Shown here: positions 7,484 through 16,457 of the stretch, in pieces
Numbering within the stretch: position 1 is the stretch's first letter
Layout: every line of letters begins with the position of its first letter
Source of the DNA: Oscillospiraceae bacterium
GTDB lineage: Bacteria > Bacillota > Clostridia > Oscillospirales > Oscillospiraceae
Length of the DNA stretch: 64,000 bases
Assembly (NCBI GenBank): GCA_022846075.1
Contig: AP025582.1
Span: forward strand, 1,488,001 to 1,552,000
Direction of reading: 5' to 3'
The notes under the pieces: generated by a model
The model's database searches: none
Told to the model about the DNA's origin: nothing
The model's input: only the letters and a program-made list of their open reading frames with translations
Translations under genes and position numbers: made by a program

Positions 7484-8395
7484 TTGGCAAAACAATCCCA
7501 GCCCGCCATGAGCCGGGCACTGCAGCGCCGGGAAAATATCAACGGCTATCTGTTTATGCTGCCCAGTCTCATTTTCTTTGTGGGTTTTGTCATTATCCCC
7601 ATGTTCATCTGTATCTTCAACAGCCTTACCGACGCCAACATGCGCGAGAGCGCGGTTCACTTTACGGGCCTGACCAATTACATCCGGCTGTGGGGCGACG
7701 AGACCTTCCGGGAGGCACTGGTCAATACCTTCCTCATTGTGGTGGTCAGCGTGCCCACCGTATGCGCCTTTTCCCTGTGGGTCTCCTCGGCCATTTATAA
7801 GCTCAAGGGCCCGGTGCTCTCGGCCTTCCGCTGTATCTTCTATCTCCCCGTGGTCACCGGCTCGGTGGCGGTCACGGTGGTCTGGAAATGGATGTACGAT
7901 AACTATACCGGCATCTTTAACGCCGTCCTCAAGGGGGCGGGAATCATCGACAAGAACATCAACTTCCTGGGCGATTCCCGCTGGGCCATCTGGTGCATCA
8001 TCCTCATCCTGTTCACCACCTCCGTGGGACAGCCCATCGTCCTCTACGTCTCCGCTCTGGGCAACGTGGACCAATCCCTGGTGGAGGCGGCCAAGGTGGA
8101 CGGCGCCACCGACTTCCAGGTATTCTGGAAGATCAAGTGGCCCCAGATGATGCCCACCACCCTGTACATCCTGGTCATCACCACCATCAACTCCTTCCAG
8201 TGCTTCGCCCTGATCCAGCTGTTGACCCAGGGCGGCTCGGGCACCAATACGGTGATGTACTACATCTACTACACCGCGTTCAAGCTCACCGAGACCAACG
8301 GCCACTTTGGCTACGCCAACGCCATGGGCGTGGTATTGGCCATCTTTATCGCCATCCTGTCTGCCGTGCAGTTCCGGCTGGCGAAAGAAAAGTAA
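7484..8395 (+). CDS. Sugar ABC transporter permease (MalF-type)
   Basis: About 303 residues, six predicted membrane helices, BPD_transp_1 fold. The EAA loop (VEAAKVDGATDFQVFWKIKW) lies about two thirds in. It pairs with the permease that follows 12 bp downstream to form the CUT1 membrane channel. The start is uncertain: TTG 7484 has AGAGGGGTG at good distance, while GTG 7475 overlaps that ribosome site, so TTG is preferred. Confidence 0.9.
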   Translation: MAKQSQPAMSRALQRRENINGYLFMLPSLIFFVGFVIIPMFICIFNSLTDANMRESAVHFTGLTNYIRLWGDETFREALVNTFLIVVVSVPTVCAFSLWVSSAIYKLKGPVLSAFRCIFYLPVVTGSVAVTVVWKWMYDNYTGIFNAVLKGAGIIDKNINFLGDSRWAIWCIILILFTTSVGQPIVLYVSALGNVDQSLVEAAKVDGATDFQVFWKIKWPQMMPTTLYILVITTINSFQCFALIQLLTQGGSGTNTVMYYIYYTAFKLTETNGHFGYANAMGVVLAIFIAILSAVQFRLAKEK

Positions 8396-8407
8396 GGGGG
8401 TGGAGAA

Positions 8408-9337
8408 ATGAGAAGCGATAATATGTCGGGCAAGGTCTATAAGGTAGCCTCCGTCATCATTTTGATCCTCTTGGCGTTCTTGTTCCTCTTTCCCCTCTAT
8501 TGGATCATCACCGGCGCCTTCAAGCCCGCCGCCGACATTTATAACAAGGATCCGGTGATGTTCCCCACGGAGTGGGTGACCACCAACTTCCATAACCTGT
8601 TTAAAAAGCGCACGGCGCCCCTGTGGGAGCTGGCCATTCCCTTCAGCCAGTATTTTTCCAAGGATGGACTCCCCGTCATTTTCTCCACCGGCCCCGTGGT
8701 GCCCGCGGCGTTCCGGTGGCTCATCAACACCGTGTTCATGGCCGTGGTGGCCATGATCCTCACCTGTGTCACCGCCGCTATGGCGGGCTACGCCCTGGCC
8801 AAAAAGCGGTTCCGCGGCCGGGCCATCCTCTTCGGTCTCATCGTCTGTGCCATGGCTCTGCCCAAGCAGGTCATCCTCATCCCCCTGCTGCGGGAGATGG
8901 CCGACCTGCGCCTGTACAACACCCTTTGGGCGGTCATCTTCCCCACGGTGGGCTGGCCCTTCGGCGTGTTCCTGATGAAGCAGTTCGCCGAGAGCATCCC
9001 CGGCGAGATCCTGGAAGCGGCCCGGGTGGACGGCTCCAGCGAGATCAGGACCTTCACCACCATCGTCCTGCCCATCATCAAGCCGGGCATCGGCGCCCTG
9101 GCCATCTTTACCTTTATCAATTCCTGGAACGACTACTTCATGCAGTTGATCATGCTCAGTACCAACAACAACGCCACCATCTCCCTGGGCATCGCCACCC
9201 TCCAGGCCGAAACTACCATCGATACCGGCCTTCTCATGGCGGGTGCCACCCTGGCCGCTGTGCCGATCATCATCGTGTTCCTCGTTTTCCAGAAATATTT
9301 CACACAAGGGATCACTATGGGAGCCGTGAAGGGCTGA
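8408..9337 (+). CDS. Sugar ABC transporter permease (MalG-type)
   Basis: 309 residues, six predicted membrane helices. The EAA loop LEAARVDGSSEIRTFTTIVL lies in the C-terminal half. The segment of about 50 residues between the first helix and the next (residues about 40-95, KPAADIYNKDPVMFP onward) is larger than usual for a MalG protein and faces outside. It forms the channel with the preceding permease. The ribosome site GGTGGAG precedes ATG 8408. The lyase gene begins 31 bp downstream, so import and breakdown are in one operon. Confidence 0.9.
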   Translation: MRSDNMSGKVYKVASVIILILLAFLFLFPLYWIITGAFKPAADIYNKDPVMFPTEWVTTNFHNLFKKRTAPLWELAIPFSQYFSKDGLPVIFSTGPVVPAAFRWLINTVFMAVVAMILTCVTAAMAGYALAKKRFRGRAILFGLIVCAMALPKQVILIPLLREMADLRLYNTLWAVIFPTVGWPFGVFLMKQFAESIPGEILEAARVDGSSEIRTFTTIVLPIIKPGIGALAIFTFINSWNDYFMQLIMLSTNNNATISLGIATLQAETTIDTGLLMAGATLAAVPIIIVFLVFQKYFTQGITMGAVKG

Positions 9338-9368
9338 TCTCGGTGACCTGGATAGGAGTTTGAGAGAA

Positions 9369-10280
9369 ATGGATATCAAAAAGTTTCAGGGCGTAATCCC
9401 CGCGTTTTACGCCTGCTACGACGAGAAGGGGGAGATCTCCCCGGAGCGGGTGCGCAAGCTGGCCCGCTATCTGCTGGAGAAAGGCGTCCAGGGCCTCTAT
9501 GTGGGGGGCTCCTCCGGCGAGTGCATCTATCAGAGCGTGGCTGAGCGCAAGGTGGTGCTGGAGAACGTCATGGCCGAGGTGGGCGGAAAAATGACCATCA
9601 TCGCCCACGTGGCCTGCAACAACACCGCCGACTCCCAGGACTTGGCCCGCCACGCGGAATCCCTGGGGGTGGACGCAATCGCCGCCATCCCGCCCATCTA
9701 CTTCCACCTGCCGCCCTACGGCATTGCGGAGTACTGGAACGACATCTCCGCCGCCGCCCCCAACACCGGCTTCATCATCTACAACATCCCCCAGCTGGCG
9801 GGGGTGGCCCTCACCCCGGCGCTGCTGGACGAGATGCGGAAGAATCCCCGGGTCATCGGCGTGAAGAACTCCTCCATGCCCACCCAGGACATCCAGATGT
9901 GGAAAGATCAGGGCGGGGCGGACTTCGTGGTGATGAACGGCCCCGACGAGCAGTTCGTCTCCGGCCTGGCCATGGGGGCCACCGGCGGCATCGGCGGCAC
10001 CTACGCCGTCATGCCCGAGCTGTTCCTCAAGGCCAAGGACCTCCTGTACGCGGGCCAGGTGGCCCAGGCCGCCGCCGTGCAGAACGAGATCTGCCGCATC
10101 ATTTACAAGATGTGCGATGGCCACGGCAACCTGTACGCCATTATGAAGGCCATCCTGAAAAAGCGGGGTGTGGAGTGCGGTACGGTCCGCAAGCCCCTGC
10201 CCGGCCTCATCGACAGCGACAATGCCGTGGTCGAGGAGAGCGCGGCCATGATCGACGCCGCCATTGCCAAATACTGCTGA
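9369..10280 (+). CDS. nanA: N-acetylneuraminate lyase
   Basis: 303 residues, DHDPS/NAL-family TIM barrel. Key features align with E. coli NanA: GSSGE at 47-51 for the carboxylate of the substrate, the catalytic Tyr at 138 (IIYNIP) and the Schiff-base Lys at 166 (GVKNSS). It splits N-acetylneuraminate into ManNAc and pyruvate. Dihydrodipicolinate synthase or another keto-acid aldolase is the alternative, but the neighbours (AGE epimerase, NagA, NagB) favour sialic acid. Start ATG 9369 is chosen over TTG 9360 because GGAG lies at 355-358 of that kilobase, too close to the TTG. Confidence 0.85.
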   Translation: MDIKKFQGVIPAFYACYDEKGEISPERVRKLARYLLEKGVQGLYVGGSSGECIYQSVAERKVVLENVMAEVGGKMTIIAHVACNNTADSQDLARHAESLGVDAIAAIPPIYFHLPPYGIAEYWNDISAAAPNTGFIIYNIPQLAGVALTPALLDEMRKNPRVIGVKNSSMPTQDIQMWKDQGGADFVVMNGPDEQFVSGLAMGATGGIGGTYAVMPELFLKAKDLLYAGQVAQAAAVQNEICRIIYKMCDGHGNLYAIMKAILKKRGVECGTVRKPLPGLIDSDNAVVEESAAMIDAAIAKYC

Positions 10281-10307
10281 CCGACTCGAAGGCGAGGATT
10301 GAGAAAA

Positions 10308-11060
10308 ATGCAGATCTATCTGACGGAAAACTATGACCACATGAGCCGCCGGGCGGCGGACATCCTGGCCGCCCAGGTCTTTCTGAAGCCGGAGTGCGTG
10401 CTGGGGCTGGCCACCGGCTCCACCCCCGTGGGGCTCTATCAGGAGCTCATCGCTAAGTATCAGCGGGGGGAGCTGAGCTTTGCCCGGGTCCATACCGTGA
10501 ACCTGGACGAGTATAAGGGCCTGGCCCCCACCCATGACCAGAGCTACCGCTGGTTCATGCGCCACAACCTCTTCGACCACATCGACGTCCTGCCGGAGAA
10601 CACCAACGTGCCCGACGGCCTGGCCGCCGATCCCAAGGCCGAGTGTGTCCGCTACGACGCTCTCCGGGACACGGTGGGAAGGACCGACATCCAGCTTCTC
10701 GGCTTGGGCCGCAACGGCCACATTGGCTTCAACGAGCCCGGCCCCTCCTTCGTGAAGGAGACCCACGTAGTGGACCTGACCCCAAGCACCATTGAGGCCA
10801 ACGCCCGGTTCTTCGCCTCCATTGACGAGGTGCCCCGCCAGGCCATCACCATGGGCATCGGCTACATCATGGACGCCCGTCGCGTTCTGGTGGTGGCCAG
10901 CGGGGAGGACAAGGCCGAAGCCGTCTACAACACGGTCTGCGGTCCCATCACGCCCGAGGTGCCCGCCTCCATCCTCCAGCTTCACCGCAGCGTGACCCTG
11001 GTGGCGGACCGGGCGGCCCTGGGCAAAGTGATCGCCGCGGGGGTGGAAGTATGCGGCTGA
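10308..11060 (+). CDS. nagB: Glucosamine-6-phosphate deaminase
   Basis: 250 residues, the usual length. Motifs: GLATGSTPVGLY (phosphate loop), NLDEYKGL and GLGRNGHIGFNEPG, which carries the catalytic His and Glu. It converts GlcN-6-P to fructose-6-P and ammonia in the cytoplasm, the exit step of the locus into glycolysis. ATG 10308 follows CGAGGATTG. Its last 10 bp overlap the start of nagA, so the two are translationally coupled. Confidence 0.95.
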   Translation: MQIYLTENYDHMSRRAADILAAQVFLKPECVLGLATGSTPVGLYQELIAKYQRGELSFARVHTVNLDEYKGLAPTHDQSYRWFMRHNLFDHIDVLPENTNVPDGLAADPKAECVRYDALRDTVGRTDIQLLGLGRNGHIGFNEPGPSFVKETHVVDLTPSTIEANARFFASIDEVPRQAITMGIGYIMDARRVLVVASGEDKAEAVYNTVCGPITPEVPASILQLHRSVTLVADRAALGKVIAAGVEVCG

Positions 11061-12172
11061 CCGGCGCCCGGGTCTTCGACCCGCTGAAAGGTTTTAACAA
11101 CCGTGAGCTGTCCATTTGGGAGGGGAAGATCGTTTCCCGCTGCGGCGGGGAAGGGGTGGACCTGTCCGGCTGCTGGGTCATTCCCGGTCTTACCGACATC
11201 CACTTCCACGGCTGCCGGGGCGCCGACTTTTCCGACGCCGACGCCGCCGGACTCCAGACCATGGCGGACTATGAGCTCAGCCGGGGCGTCACCCAGATCT
11301 GCCCCGCGGGCATGACGCTGGACGAGCCCCAGCTGGTGGCCATCTGCCGCACCGCGGCCGCCCACAAGAAGAACGCCGGGGGCGGCGCCGACCTGGTGGG
11401 CGTGAATCTGGAGGGCCCCTTCCTCTCCGAGAAGAAGAAGGGGGCCCAGAACGGGGCCTGGCTTCGAAACCCGGACGCGGAGCTGCTGCTGCGCTTGAAA
11501 AAGGAGTCCGGCGATCTTGTGAAGCTGGTCTCGGTGGCGCCCGAACTGCCCGGCGCCCTCGAGTTCATCCAAAGGGTGAAGGACGAGGTGGTGGTCAGCG
11601 TGGCCCACACAGCCTGCGATTACGACCAAGCCCTGGCGGCCTTTGACGCGGGGGCCAGAGAGGCCACCCATCTCTTTAACGCCATGAACCCCTTCGCCCA
11701 CCGGGACCCCGGCCCCGTGGGGGCGGCCGCCGACTCTGACTGCATGGTGGAGCTGATCTGCGACGGGGTCCACATCCATCCCTCCATGGTGCGCGCCGTC
11801 TTTAAACTCTTTGGTGCGGACCGGGTCATCCTCATCAGCGACACCATGCGGGCCGCCGGGATGTCCGACGGGGCCTATACCCTGGGAGGCCAGGACGTGA
11901 CCGTCCGGGGGAGCCTGGCCACCCTGGCCGACGGTACCATCGCCGGCTCCGTCACCGACCTGATGAAATGCATGACCACCGCCGTCTCCTTCGGCATCCC
12001 CCTGAAGGACGCCGTGACCGCGGCGGCGGTGAACCCGGCCAAGGCCCTGGGCATCTACGACCAGGTGGGCAGCCTGGACGTGGGCAAGGAGGCCAACGCC
12101 GCCGTCCTGAACCCCGATTTGACCCTGCGGGCCGTCCTTTTCCACGGCGAGGTGGCCTTCGGACAGCTCTGA
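11051..12172 (+). CDS. nagA: N-acetylglucosamine-6-phosphate deacetylase
   Basis: 373 residues, amidohydrolase superfamily. DIHFHGCRG gives the first metal-binding motif, NLEGPFLS the conserved Glu, SVAHTACD and THLFNAMN the metal/substrate histidines, and LISDTM the catalytic Asp. It removes acetate from GlcNAc-6-P to feed NagB, whose gene overlaps it by 10 bp. This places the sugar entering NagA as GlcNAc-6-P, consistent with epimerisation of ManNAc before phosphorylation, or with phosphorylation and epimerisation in the other order. Confidence 0.95.
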   Translation: MRLTGARVFDPLKGFNNRELSIWEGKIVSRCGGEGVDLSGCWVIPGLTDIHFHGCRGADFSDADAAGLQTMADYELSRGVTQICPAGMTLDEPQLVAICRTAAAHKKNAGGGADLVGVNLEGPFLSEKKKGAQNGAWLRNPDAELLLRLKKESGDLVKLVSVAPELPGALEFIQRVKDEVVVSVAHTACDYDQALAAFDAGAREATHLFNAMNPFAHRDPGPVGAAADSDCMVELICDGVHIHPSMVRAVFKLFGADRVILISDTMRAAGMSDGAYTLGGQDVTVRGSLATLADGTIAGSVTDLMKCMTTAVSFGIPLKDAVTAAAVNPAKALGIYDQVGSLDVGKEANAAVLNPDLTLRAVLFHGEVAFGQL

Positions 12173-12357
12173 GCGACAATTAGGCCCCGGCGGGCTACTC
12201 CTACCTCATAGTCCGCCGGGTGCCGTAAAAAAGGAGGAGACCAAACCCGCCGGGCCGGCGGCGCGGCAGCGTGGAGACCTGCCGTGACGTCCGTGAAGGT
12301 TCGCTCTTCACGGGCAAGGGGGTATTTGCGGAGGCATTGCCCCTACGGCTCAAGTAC
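12173..12357 (+). other. Structured spacer between nagA and the ATPase gene
   Basis: The 185 bp contain several CCGCCGGG/CCCGGCGG-type inverted segments and a perfect ribosome-site-like AAGGAGGAGA (12231-12240) with no usable start codon within 20 bp. Just before the ATPase ATG the sequence has no clear ribosome site. No gene is visible. It may be a remodelled or inserted intergenic element. Confidence 0.4.
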
Positions 12358-13482
12358 ATGGCAACTGTGACTTTGAAAAATGTGAAGAAGATCTACGACA
12401 ACAAGGTGACTGCCGTCCACGACTTCAATCTGGAGATCGCCGACAAGGAGTTCATCGTCCTGGTGGGCCCCTCCGGCTGCGGAAAGTCCACCACCCTGCG
12501 GATGGTGGCCGGGCTGGAGGAGATCAGCGAGGGCGAGCTGCTCATCGACGGCAAGCGGATGAACGACGTGGAGCCCAAGGACCGGGACATCGCCATGGTC
12601 TTCCAGAGCTACGCTTTGTACCCCCACATGACCGTGTATGAGAACATGGCCTTCGCCCTGAAGCTGCGTAAAATGCCCAAGGAGGAGATCGACCAGAAGG
12701 TGCGGGAGGCCGCCGAGATCCTGGACATCACCCAGTATTTGGACCGCAAGCCCAAGGCCCTGTCCGGCGGCCAGCGCCAGCGGGTTGCCATTGGCCGGGC
12801 CATCGTCCGCAACCCCAAGGTATTCCTGATGGACGAACCCCTCTCCAACCTGGACGCCAAGTTGCGCAACCAGATGCGGGCCGAGATCATCAAGCTCAGG
12901 CAGCGCATCGACACCACCTTCGTCTATGTCACCCACGACCAGACCGAGGCCATGACCCTGGGCGACCGCATCGTCATCATGAAGGACGGCTTCATCATGC
13001 AGATCGGCACTCCCCAGGAGGTCTTTGACCGGCCCGTGAACATCTTCGTGGCGGGCTTCATCGGCACCCCGCAGATGAACTTCTTTGACGGGAAGCTGAC
13101 CAAGCGGGGGGACGTATATGAGATCGCCGTGGCCGACGCCGTGATGCCTCTCTCCGCCGAGATCAGCAAGGCGCTGGCTGGGAAGGGCGTGGGCGAGAAG
13201 GCCGTGACGGTAGGCATCCGCCCGGAACATATCTCCTTCGCCAGGGAGTCCTCCCCCAACACGGTGTCCGGCACGGTGGACGTGTCCGAAATGATGGGCA
13301 GCGAGGTCTACCTCCACGTGACGGCGGGGGAGAAGGACGTGGTTCTCCGGGTCCCCACCACCGACCTGCCCGCCGAGCACCGGGGCGGTATCCCCTACGG
13401 GGTGAAGGTGAATTTCACCTTCCGGCCCGAGCTCATCCACCTCTTCGACCCCGAGACCGAGATGAACCTGCTGGCGGACTGA
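12358..13482 (+). CDS. MsmK/UgpC-type sugar ABC transporter ATPase
   Basis: 374 residues. Walker [11 protein letters not shown]-loop [11 protein letters not shown], signature LSGGQRQR, Walker [15 protein letters not shown] and switch THDQ are all intact. The C-terminal ~130 residues are the OB-fold regulatory domain of CUT1 ATPases. In many Firmicutes one such ATPase serves several sugar importers and lies unlinked; here it ends the amino-sugar locus and is the only ATPase for the permeases at 7484-9337. ATG 12358 (MATVTLKNV) matches the family start, although no good ribosome site is visible. Confidence 0.95.
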   Translation: MATVTLKNVKKIYDNKVTAVHDFNLEIADKEFIVLVGPSGCGKSTTLRMVAGLEEISEGELLIDGKRMNDVEPKDRDIAMVFQSYALYPHMTVYENMAFALKLRKMPKEEIDQKVREAAEILDITQYLDRKPKALSGGQRQRVAIGRAIVRNPKVFLMDEPLSNLDAKLRNQMRAEIIKLRQRIDTTFVYVTHDQTEAMTLGDRIVIMKDGFIMQIGTPQEVFDRPVNIFVAGFIGTPQMNFFDGKLTKRGDVYEIAVADAVMPLSAEISKALAGKGVGEKAVTVGIRPEHISFARESSPNTVSGTVDVSEMMGSEVYLHVTAGEKDVVLRVPTTDLPAEHRGGIPYGVKVNFTFRPELIHLFDPETEMNLLAD

Positions 13483-13492
13483 TCTGCTGAAA

Positions 13493-13524
13493 AAGCGGCC
13501 CCATCCATACGGATGGGGCCGCTT
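13493..13524 (+). terminator. Intrinsic terminator after the ATPase
   Basis: AAGCGGCCCCATCC, loop ATAC, then GGATGGGGCCGCTT, followed by GCTATTT. It closes the amino-sugar locus. Confidence 0.85.
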
Positions 13525-13620
13525 GCTATTTCCTGCCGATTCCTCTAAAATAAACCTGTTCCTTTGCCGTTTTGATGCCGAAGGGATGTAATCTGACGGA
13601 GAGGAAGGGAGGGCACCGCT

Positions 13621-14274
13621 TTGATTCGGATTTTGATCGTGGAGGATGAGAGAGCAATCTCCAATTTGCTCCGTCTCAGTCTGACCAAGGAGGGTTACGC
13701 CTGTACCTGTGTCTACGACGGCGGGGCGGCTGCCGACGAGCTGGAGGGCGGCCGGTATGACCTGATTTTGCTGGACGTGATGCTGCCGGAGATCGACGGC
13801 TTTGAGTTGATGGAATACATCCGCCCCATGGAGATACCGGTCATCTTCATCACGGCGAAAAACGCGGTGGCGGACCGGGTGAAGGGCCTTCGGGCAGGGG
13901 CGGAGGATTACATCGTCAAGCCCTTTGAAATCGTGGAGTTGCTGGCCCGGGTGGACGTGGTGCTGCGCCGCTATCACAAAAACGAGGCCGTTTTGCGGGT
14001 GGGAGAGCTGGAAATCGACACCTACGCCATGCGGGTGAGCCGGGGCGGGGAGCCCGTGGAGCTGACCCCCAAGGAATATGACCTTCTGCTCCTCTTTGCC
14101 CAAAACCCCCGGCGGGCCCTCTACCGGGAGACCATCTATGAGCGGGTCTGGGGGGAGGAGTACCAGTACGGCAGCAAGACGGTGGACCTCCATGTCCAGC
14201 GTTTGAGAAAGAAAGTGGGCTGGGAGGACCGGCTGCGGGCGGTGAACAAGGTGGGATACCGCCTGGAGGTATGA
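13621..14274 (+). CDS. OmpR/PhoB-type response regulator
   Basis: 217 residues. Receiver domain 1-115 with acidic pair ED at 8-9, phosphoacceptor Asp52 (LILLDVMLP), conserved Thr in FITAK and Lys in IVKPFE. A winged-helix output domain follows (about 125-217; ELTPKEYDLLLLF, SKTVDLHVQRLRKKVG). The start is TTG 13621 behind GGAAGGAGGG. The sensor kinase begins 1 bp after its stop, so they form one unit. The target genes are not evident from sequence. Confidence 0.92.
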   Translation: MIRILIVEDERAISNLLRLSLTKEGYACTCVYDGGAAADELEGGRYDLILLDVMLPEIDGFELMEYIRPMEIPVIFITAKNAVADRVKGLRAGAEDYIVKPFEIVELLARVDVVLRRYHKNEAVLRVGELEIDTYAMRVSRGGEPVELTPKEYDLLLLFAQNPRRALYRETIYERVWGEEYQYGSKTVDLHVQRLRKKVGWEDRLRAVNKVGYRLEV

Positions 14275-14275
14275 G

Positions 14276-15676
14276 ATGAAATTTCGCTGGAAGATCACAC
14301 TGTGCATGGTGGGCCTGCTCTCCGTCCTCTTTGGGGCGGGGGGCAGCCTTTTGATTGGCCTGTCGTTTCAGGATTCCCTGGAGCGGGAGCGCTCCGTGGC
14401 CTATAACGCCTACCGGATGGTGCTGGGGACCCTGCAAATCGTGGACCGGGTGAACGGCCGGTCGGAGGACGCGGACCTCGCCCGCACCCTGGAACAGCTC
14501 TCCGGGCAGAACGCCGGGGCCTGGACGGCGCTGCGGCTTTACACGGCGGCCCAGCCCATCTACGACTACAACGCCTCCGGCCTCGCCGGGCCCGGCCAGC
14601 CCCCGGCCCCCGGCGGCTGTGCCATTCGATACGAGCCCGCGTTCCGGGGCGGGCAGGCCTTGATCTTGTCCGGGGCGCTGGAGGCCGACAGCGAGACGCT
14701 CTATCTGGACATGGCCCGGGACATTTCCTCTCTCTTTGAGGCGCGGAGGGTCCAGCAGAGAACCTACCAGTGGGTTTTCCTGCTGATGGCGGCATCCTGC
14801 GCCCTGCTCTCATACAGCGTGGCCCGGGTGCTCACCGCGCCGCTGGTTCGGCTGTCGGAGGCGTCCCGCGCCATCGCCGGGGGAGAGCTGTCCAGTCGGG
14901 CCCGCATCCTTACCAAGGATGAGGTCGGGCTGGTGGCCCAGGATTTTAACGCGATGGCCCAGGCGTTGGAGGAAAAGATTGGTGAGCTGAAGGACGCGGC
15001 GGACCGCCAGGAGCGGTTCATGGGCAGCTTCGCCCACGAGGTCAAGACGCCCATGACCTCCATCATCGGCTACGCCGACCTGCTCCGGGGACAGACCTTG
15101 ACGGCGGACGAGCAGACCGAGGCTGCCAACTACATCGTGGCCGAGGGGAAACGGCTGGAGACACTTTCAGGAAAGCTGCTGGACCTGCTCGTTGTAAAAA
15201 AAGGGAGCGCCGCCCTGGCGCCTATGGAGCCCGCGGCCCTTATCCAAGGGCTGGCGGCCCATCTGGGCCCAATTTATGCCAAGCAGGGGGTCGCCTTGAC
15301 CTGCGCATGTGAGGCGGGGACCTGCCTTTTGGAGCCAGAACTTGTCAAGTCGCTGCTGGTCAACCTCTGGGACAACGCCCGCAAGGCAATGGAGGGGCAG
15401 GGAGGCAGTATCCATACCCAGGCGGTGATGCTCCCGGATGGCTGCCGAATCACGATAAGGGACAGCGGCCGGGGCATCCCGCCCCCAGCGCTGGAACACC
15501 TGACGGAGGCGTTTTACCGGGTGGATAAGGCCCGGGCACGGGCACAGGGGGGCGCCGGGCTGGGCCTGGCGCTGTGCGAGGAGATCGCCGCGCTCCACGG
15601 CGGGAGCCTGCAATTTGAGAGCGTTATGGGAGAAGGGACCACGGTCATTGTGGAGCTGAGAGGGGGCGCGGCATGA
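14276..15676 (+). CDS. Sensor histidine kinase, HAMP-containing
   Basis: 466 residues. Membrane helix at 9-30, an extracellular sensor of about 130 residues, second helix at about 165-185, HAMP linker (TAPLVRLSEASRAI), and HisKA with His254 (SFAHEVKTPM). The HATPase domain has the N box LLVNLWDNARKAM, G1 DSGRGI, F box EAFYRVDKARA and G2 GAGLGLALCEEI. It partners the preceding response regulator. The sensor domain is not recognised. Its stop overlaps the start of the following anchored protein by 4 bp. Confidence 0.92.
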   Translation: MKFRWKITLCMVGLLSVLFGAGGSLLIGLSFQDSLERERSVAYNAYRMVLGTLQIVDRVNGRSEDADLARTLEQLSGQNAGAWTALRLYTAAQPIYDYNASGLAGPGQPPAPGGCAIRYEPAFRGGQALILSGALEADSETLYLDMARDISSLFEARRVQQRTYQWVFLLMAASCALLSYSVARVLTAPLVRLSEASRAIAGGELSSRARILTKDEVGLVAQDFNAMAQALEEKIGELKDAADRQERFMGSFAHEVKTPMTSIIGYADLLRGQTLTADEQTEAANYIVAEGKRLETLSGKLLDLLVVKKGSAALAPMEPAALIQGLAAHLGPIYAKQGVALTCACEAGTCLLEPELVKSLLVNLWDNARKAMEGQGGSIHTQAVMLPDGCRITIRDSGRGIPPPALEHLTEAFYRVDKARARAQGGAGLGLALCEEIAALHGGSLQFESVMGEGTTVIVELRGGAA

Positions 15677-16374
15677 GACGGTTCGTGAAATGGCTTCCCG
15701 TCCTCTGCACGGCCGTCCTCTTGGGAACGGGCTTTTTTATGCCCCGTCTGGCCGCTCTGGCCCTGGACAGGAGGCTGGAGCAGGAGGTCGTCCAACGGGA
15801 AAATACCGCCGTCTCCCTGACGCTGAACCGGGAGCGGGATTTTTTCGAGACCTTGGAGCTGTTCGCCGTCAGCAATACCCAGGTGGAGCTGTCCGAGGGG
15901 GAGTACAAGAAGCGGGCGGAGGTGGAGGACACCGCCGTTTGGATTATGTGGGAGCTGACAGCGGGCGGAAGGGTCTATGAAGTCCCGGAGGTGACGCCGG
16001 TATTGATGACAAATAAGGATGTCGGCTGGTCCGGCGTTTTTTGGCGCTGTGTGTGGAGCGATTCCAAGAGCATGGATGAGGTGCTGTGGCTGGATGACCA
16101 GAGCGGAAAGCTGGTGGCCCTTCAGGGGCGGTTGGGCCCCTCCGTGACGGAGAAAAAAACCTATATAGCTACGGTAGAGCCCGTCTTTCAGGAGGCGGCC
16201 GTAAATTTGGCGGACTTTCTTCGCCTGCACTACCCGGCGGAAAACGTAAGGCTGTCGCTGGGGGCGGAGGACGGCGACTACACCGTGGCTCTGCTTCGGG
16301 AGACGGACGACAGGGAGGTGGTCCACAGCCTCCCCCTACGTCTGCGGGGCGAGTGGCTCTATTTCAACCTTTGA
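15673..16374 (+). CDS. Membrane-anchored protein of unknown function
   Basis: 233 residues. An N-terminal hydrophobic segment (about 7-28) acts as anchor or signal; the rest is predicted extracellular. No family is recognised. The ATG overlaps the kinase stop by 4 bp (ATGA), so it is co-translated with the two-component system and may be an accessory or target of the sensor. The mature part has a conserved-looking WIMWELTAGGRVYEVPEVTP and LWLDDQSGKLVAL, which suggest a beta-rich fold. Confidence 0.75.
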   Translation: MRRFVKWLPVLCTAVLLGTGFFMPRLAALALDRRLEQEVVQRENTAVSLTLNRERDFFETLELFAVSNTQVELSEGEYKKRAEVEDTAVWIMWELTAGGRVYEVPEVTPVLMTNKDVGWSGVFWRCVWSDSKSMDEVLWLDDQSGKLVALQGRLGPSVTEKKTYIATVEPVFQEAAVNLADFLRLHYPAENVRLSLGAEDGDYTVALLRETDDREVVHSLPLRLRGEWLYFNL

Positions 16375-16410
16375 GGGCGTTTTGATGCCGCCCGTTTGCC
16401 GGAAAGAGGG

Positions 16411-16454
16411 AACACCCTCCTATTCTGTTGATAACGACAGAATAGGAGGGTGTT
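16411..16454 (+). promoter_or_regulatory. 18-bp hairpin covering the ribosome site of the VanY-type gene
   Basis: Left arm AACACCCTCCTATTCTGT (16411-16428), 8-nt loop, right arm ACAGAATAGGAGGGTGTT (16437-16454), a perfect 18-bp stem. The right arm contains AGGAGGG, the ribosome site for ATG 16458. Only TTTTC follows, so as a terminator it is weak-tailed. It may end the two-component operon, block translation on read-through, or both. Confidence 0.8.
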
Positions 16455-16457
16455 TTC

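Noticed and set aside
7454-9379. A 641-codon frame opposite the two ABC permeases
   Set aside because: Antisense shadow; composition is low-complexity and both permeases on the other strand carry clear EAA loops.
12173-12357. Insertion-sequence end or attachment site
   Set aside because: Dyads are short and G+C-rich, with no transposase, terminal repeat or target duplication visible.
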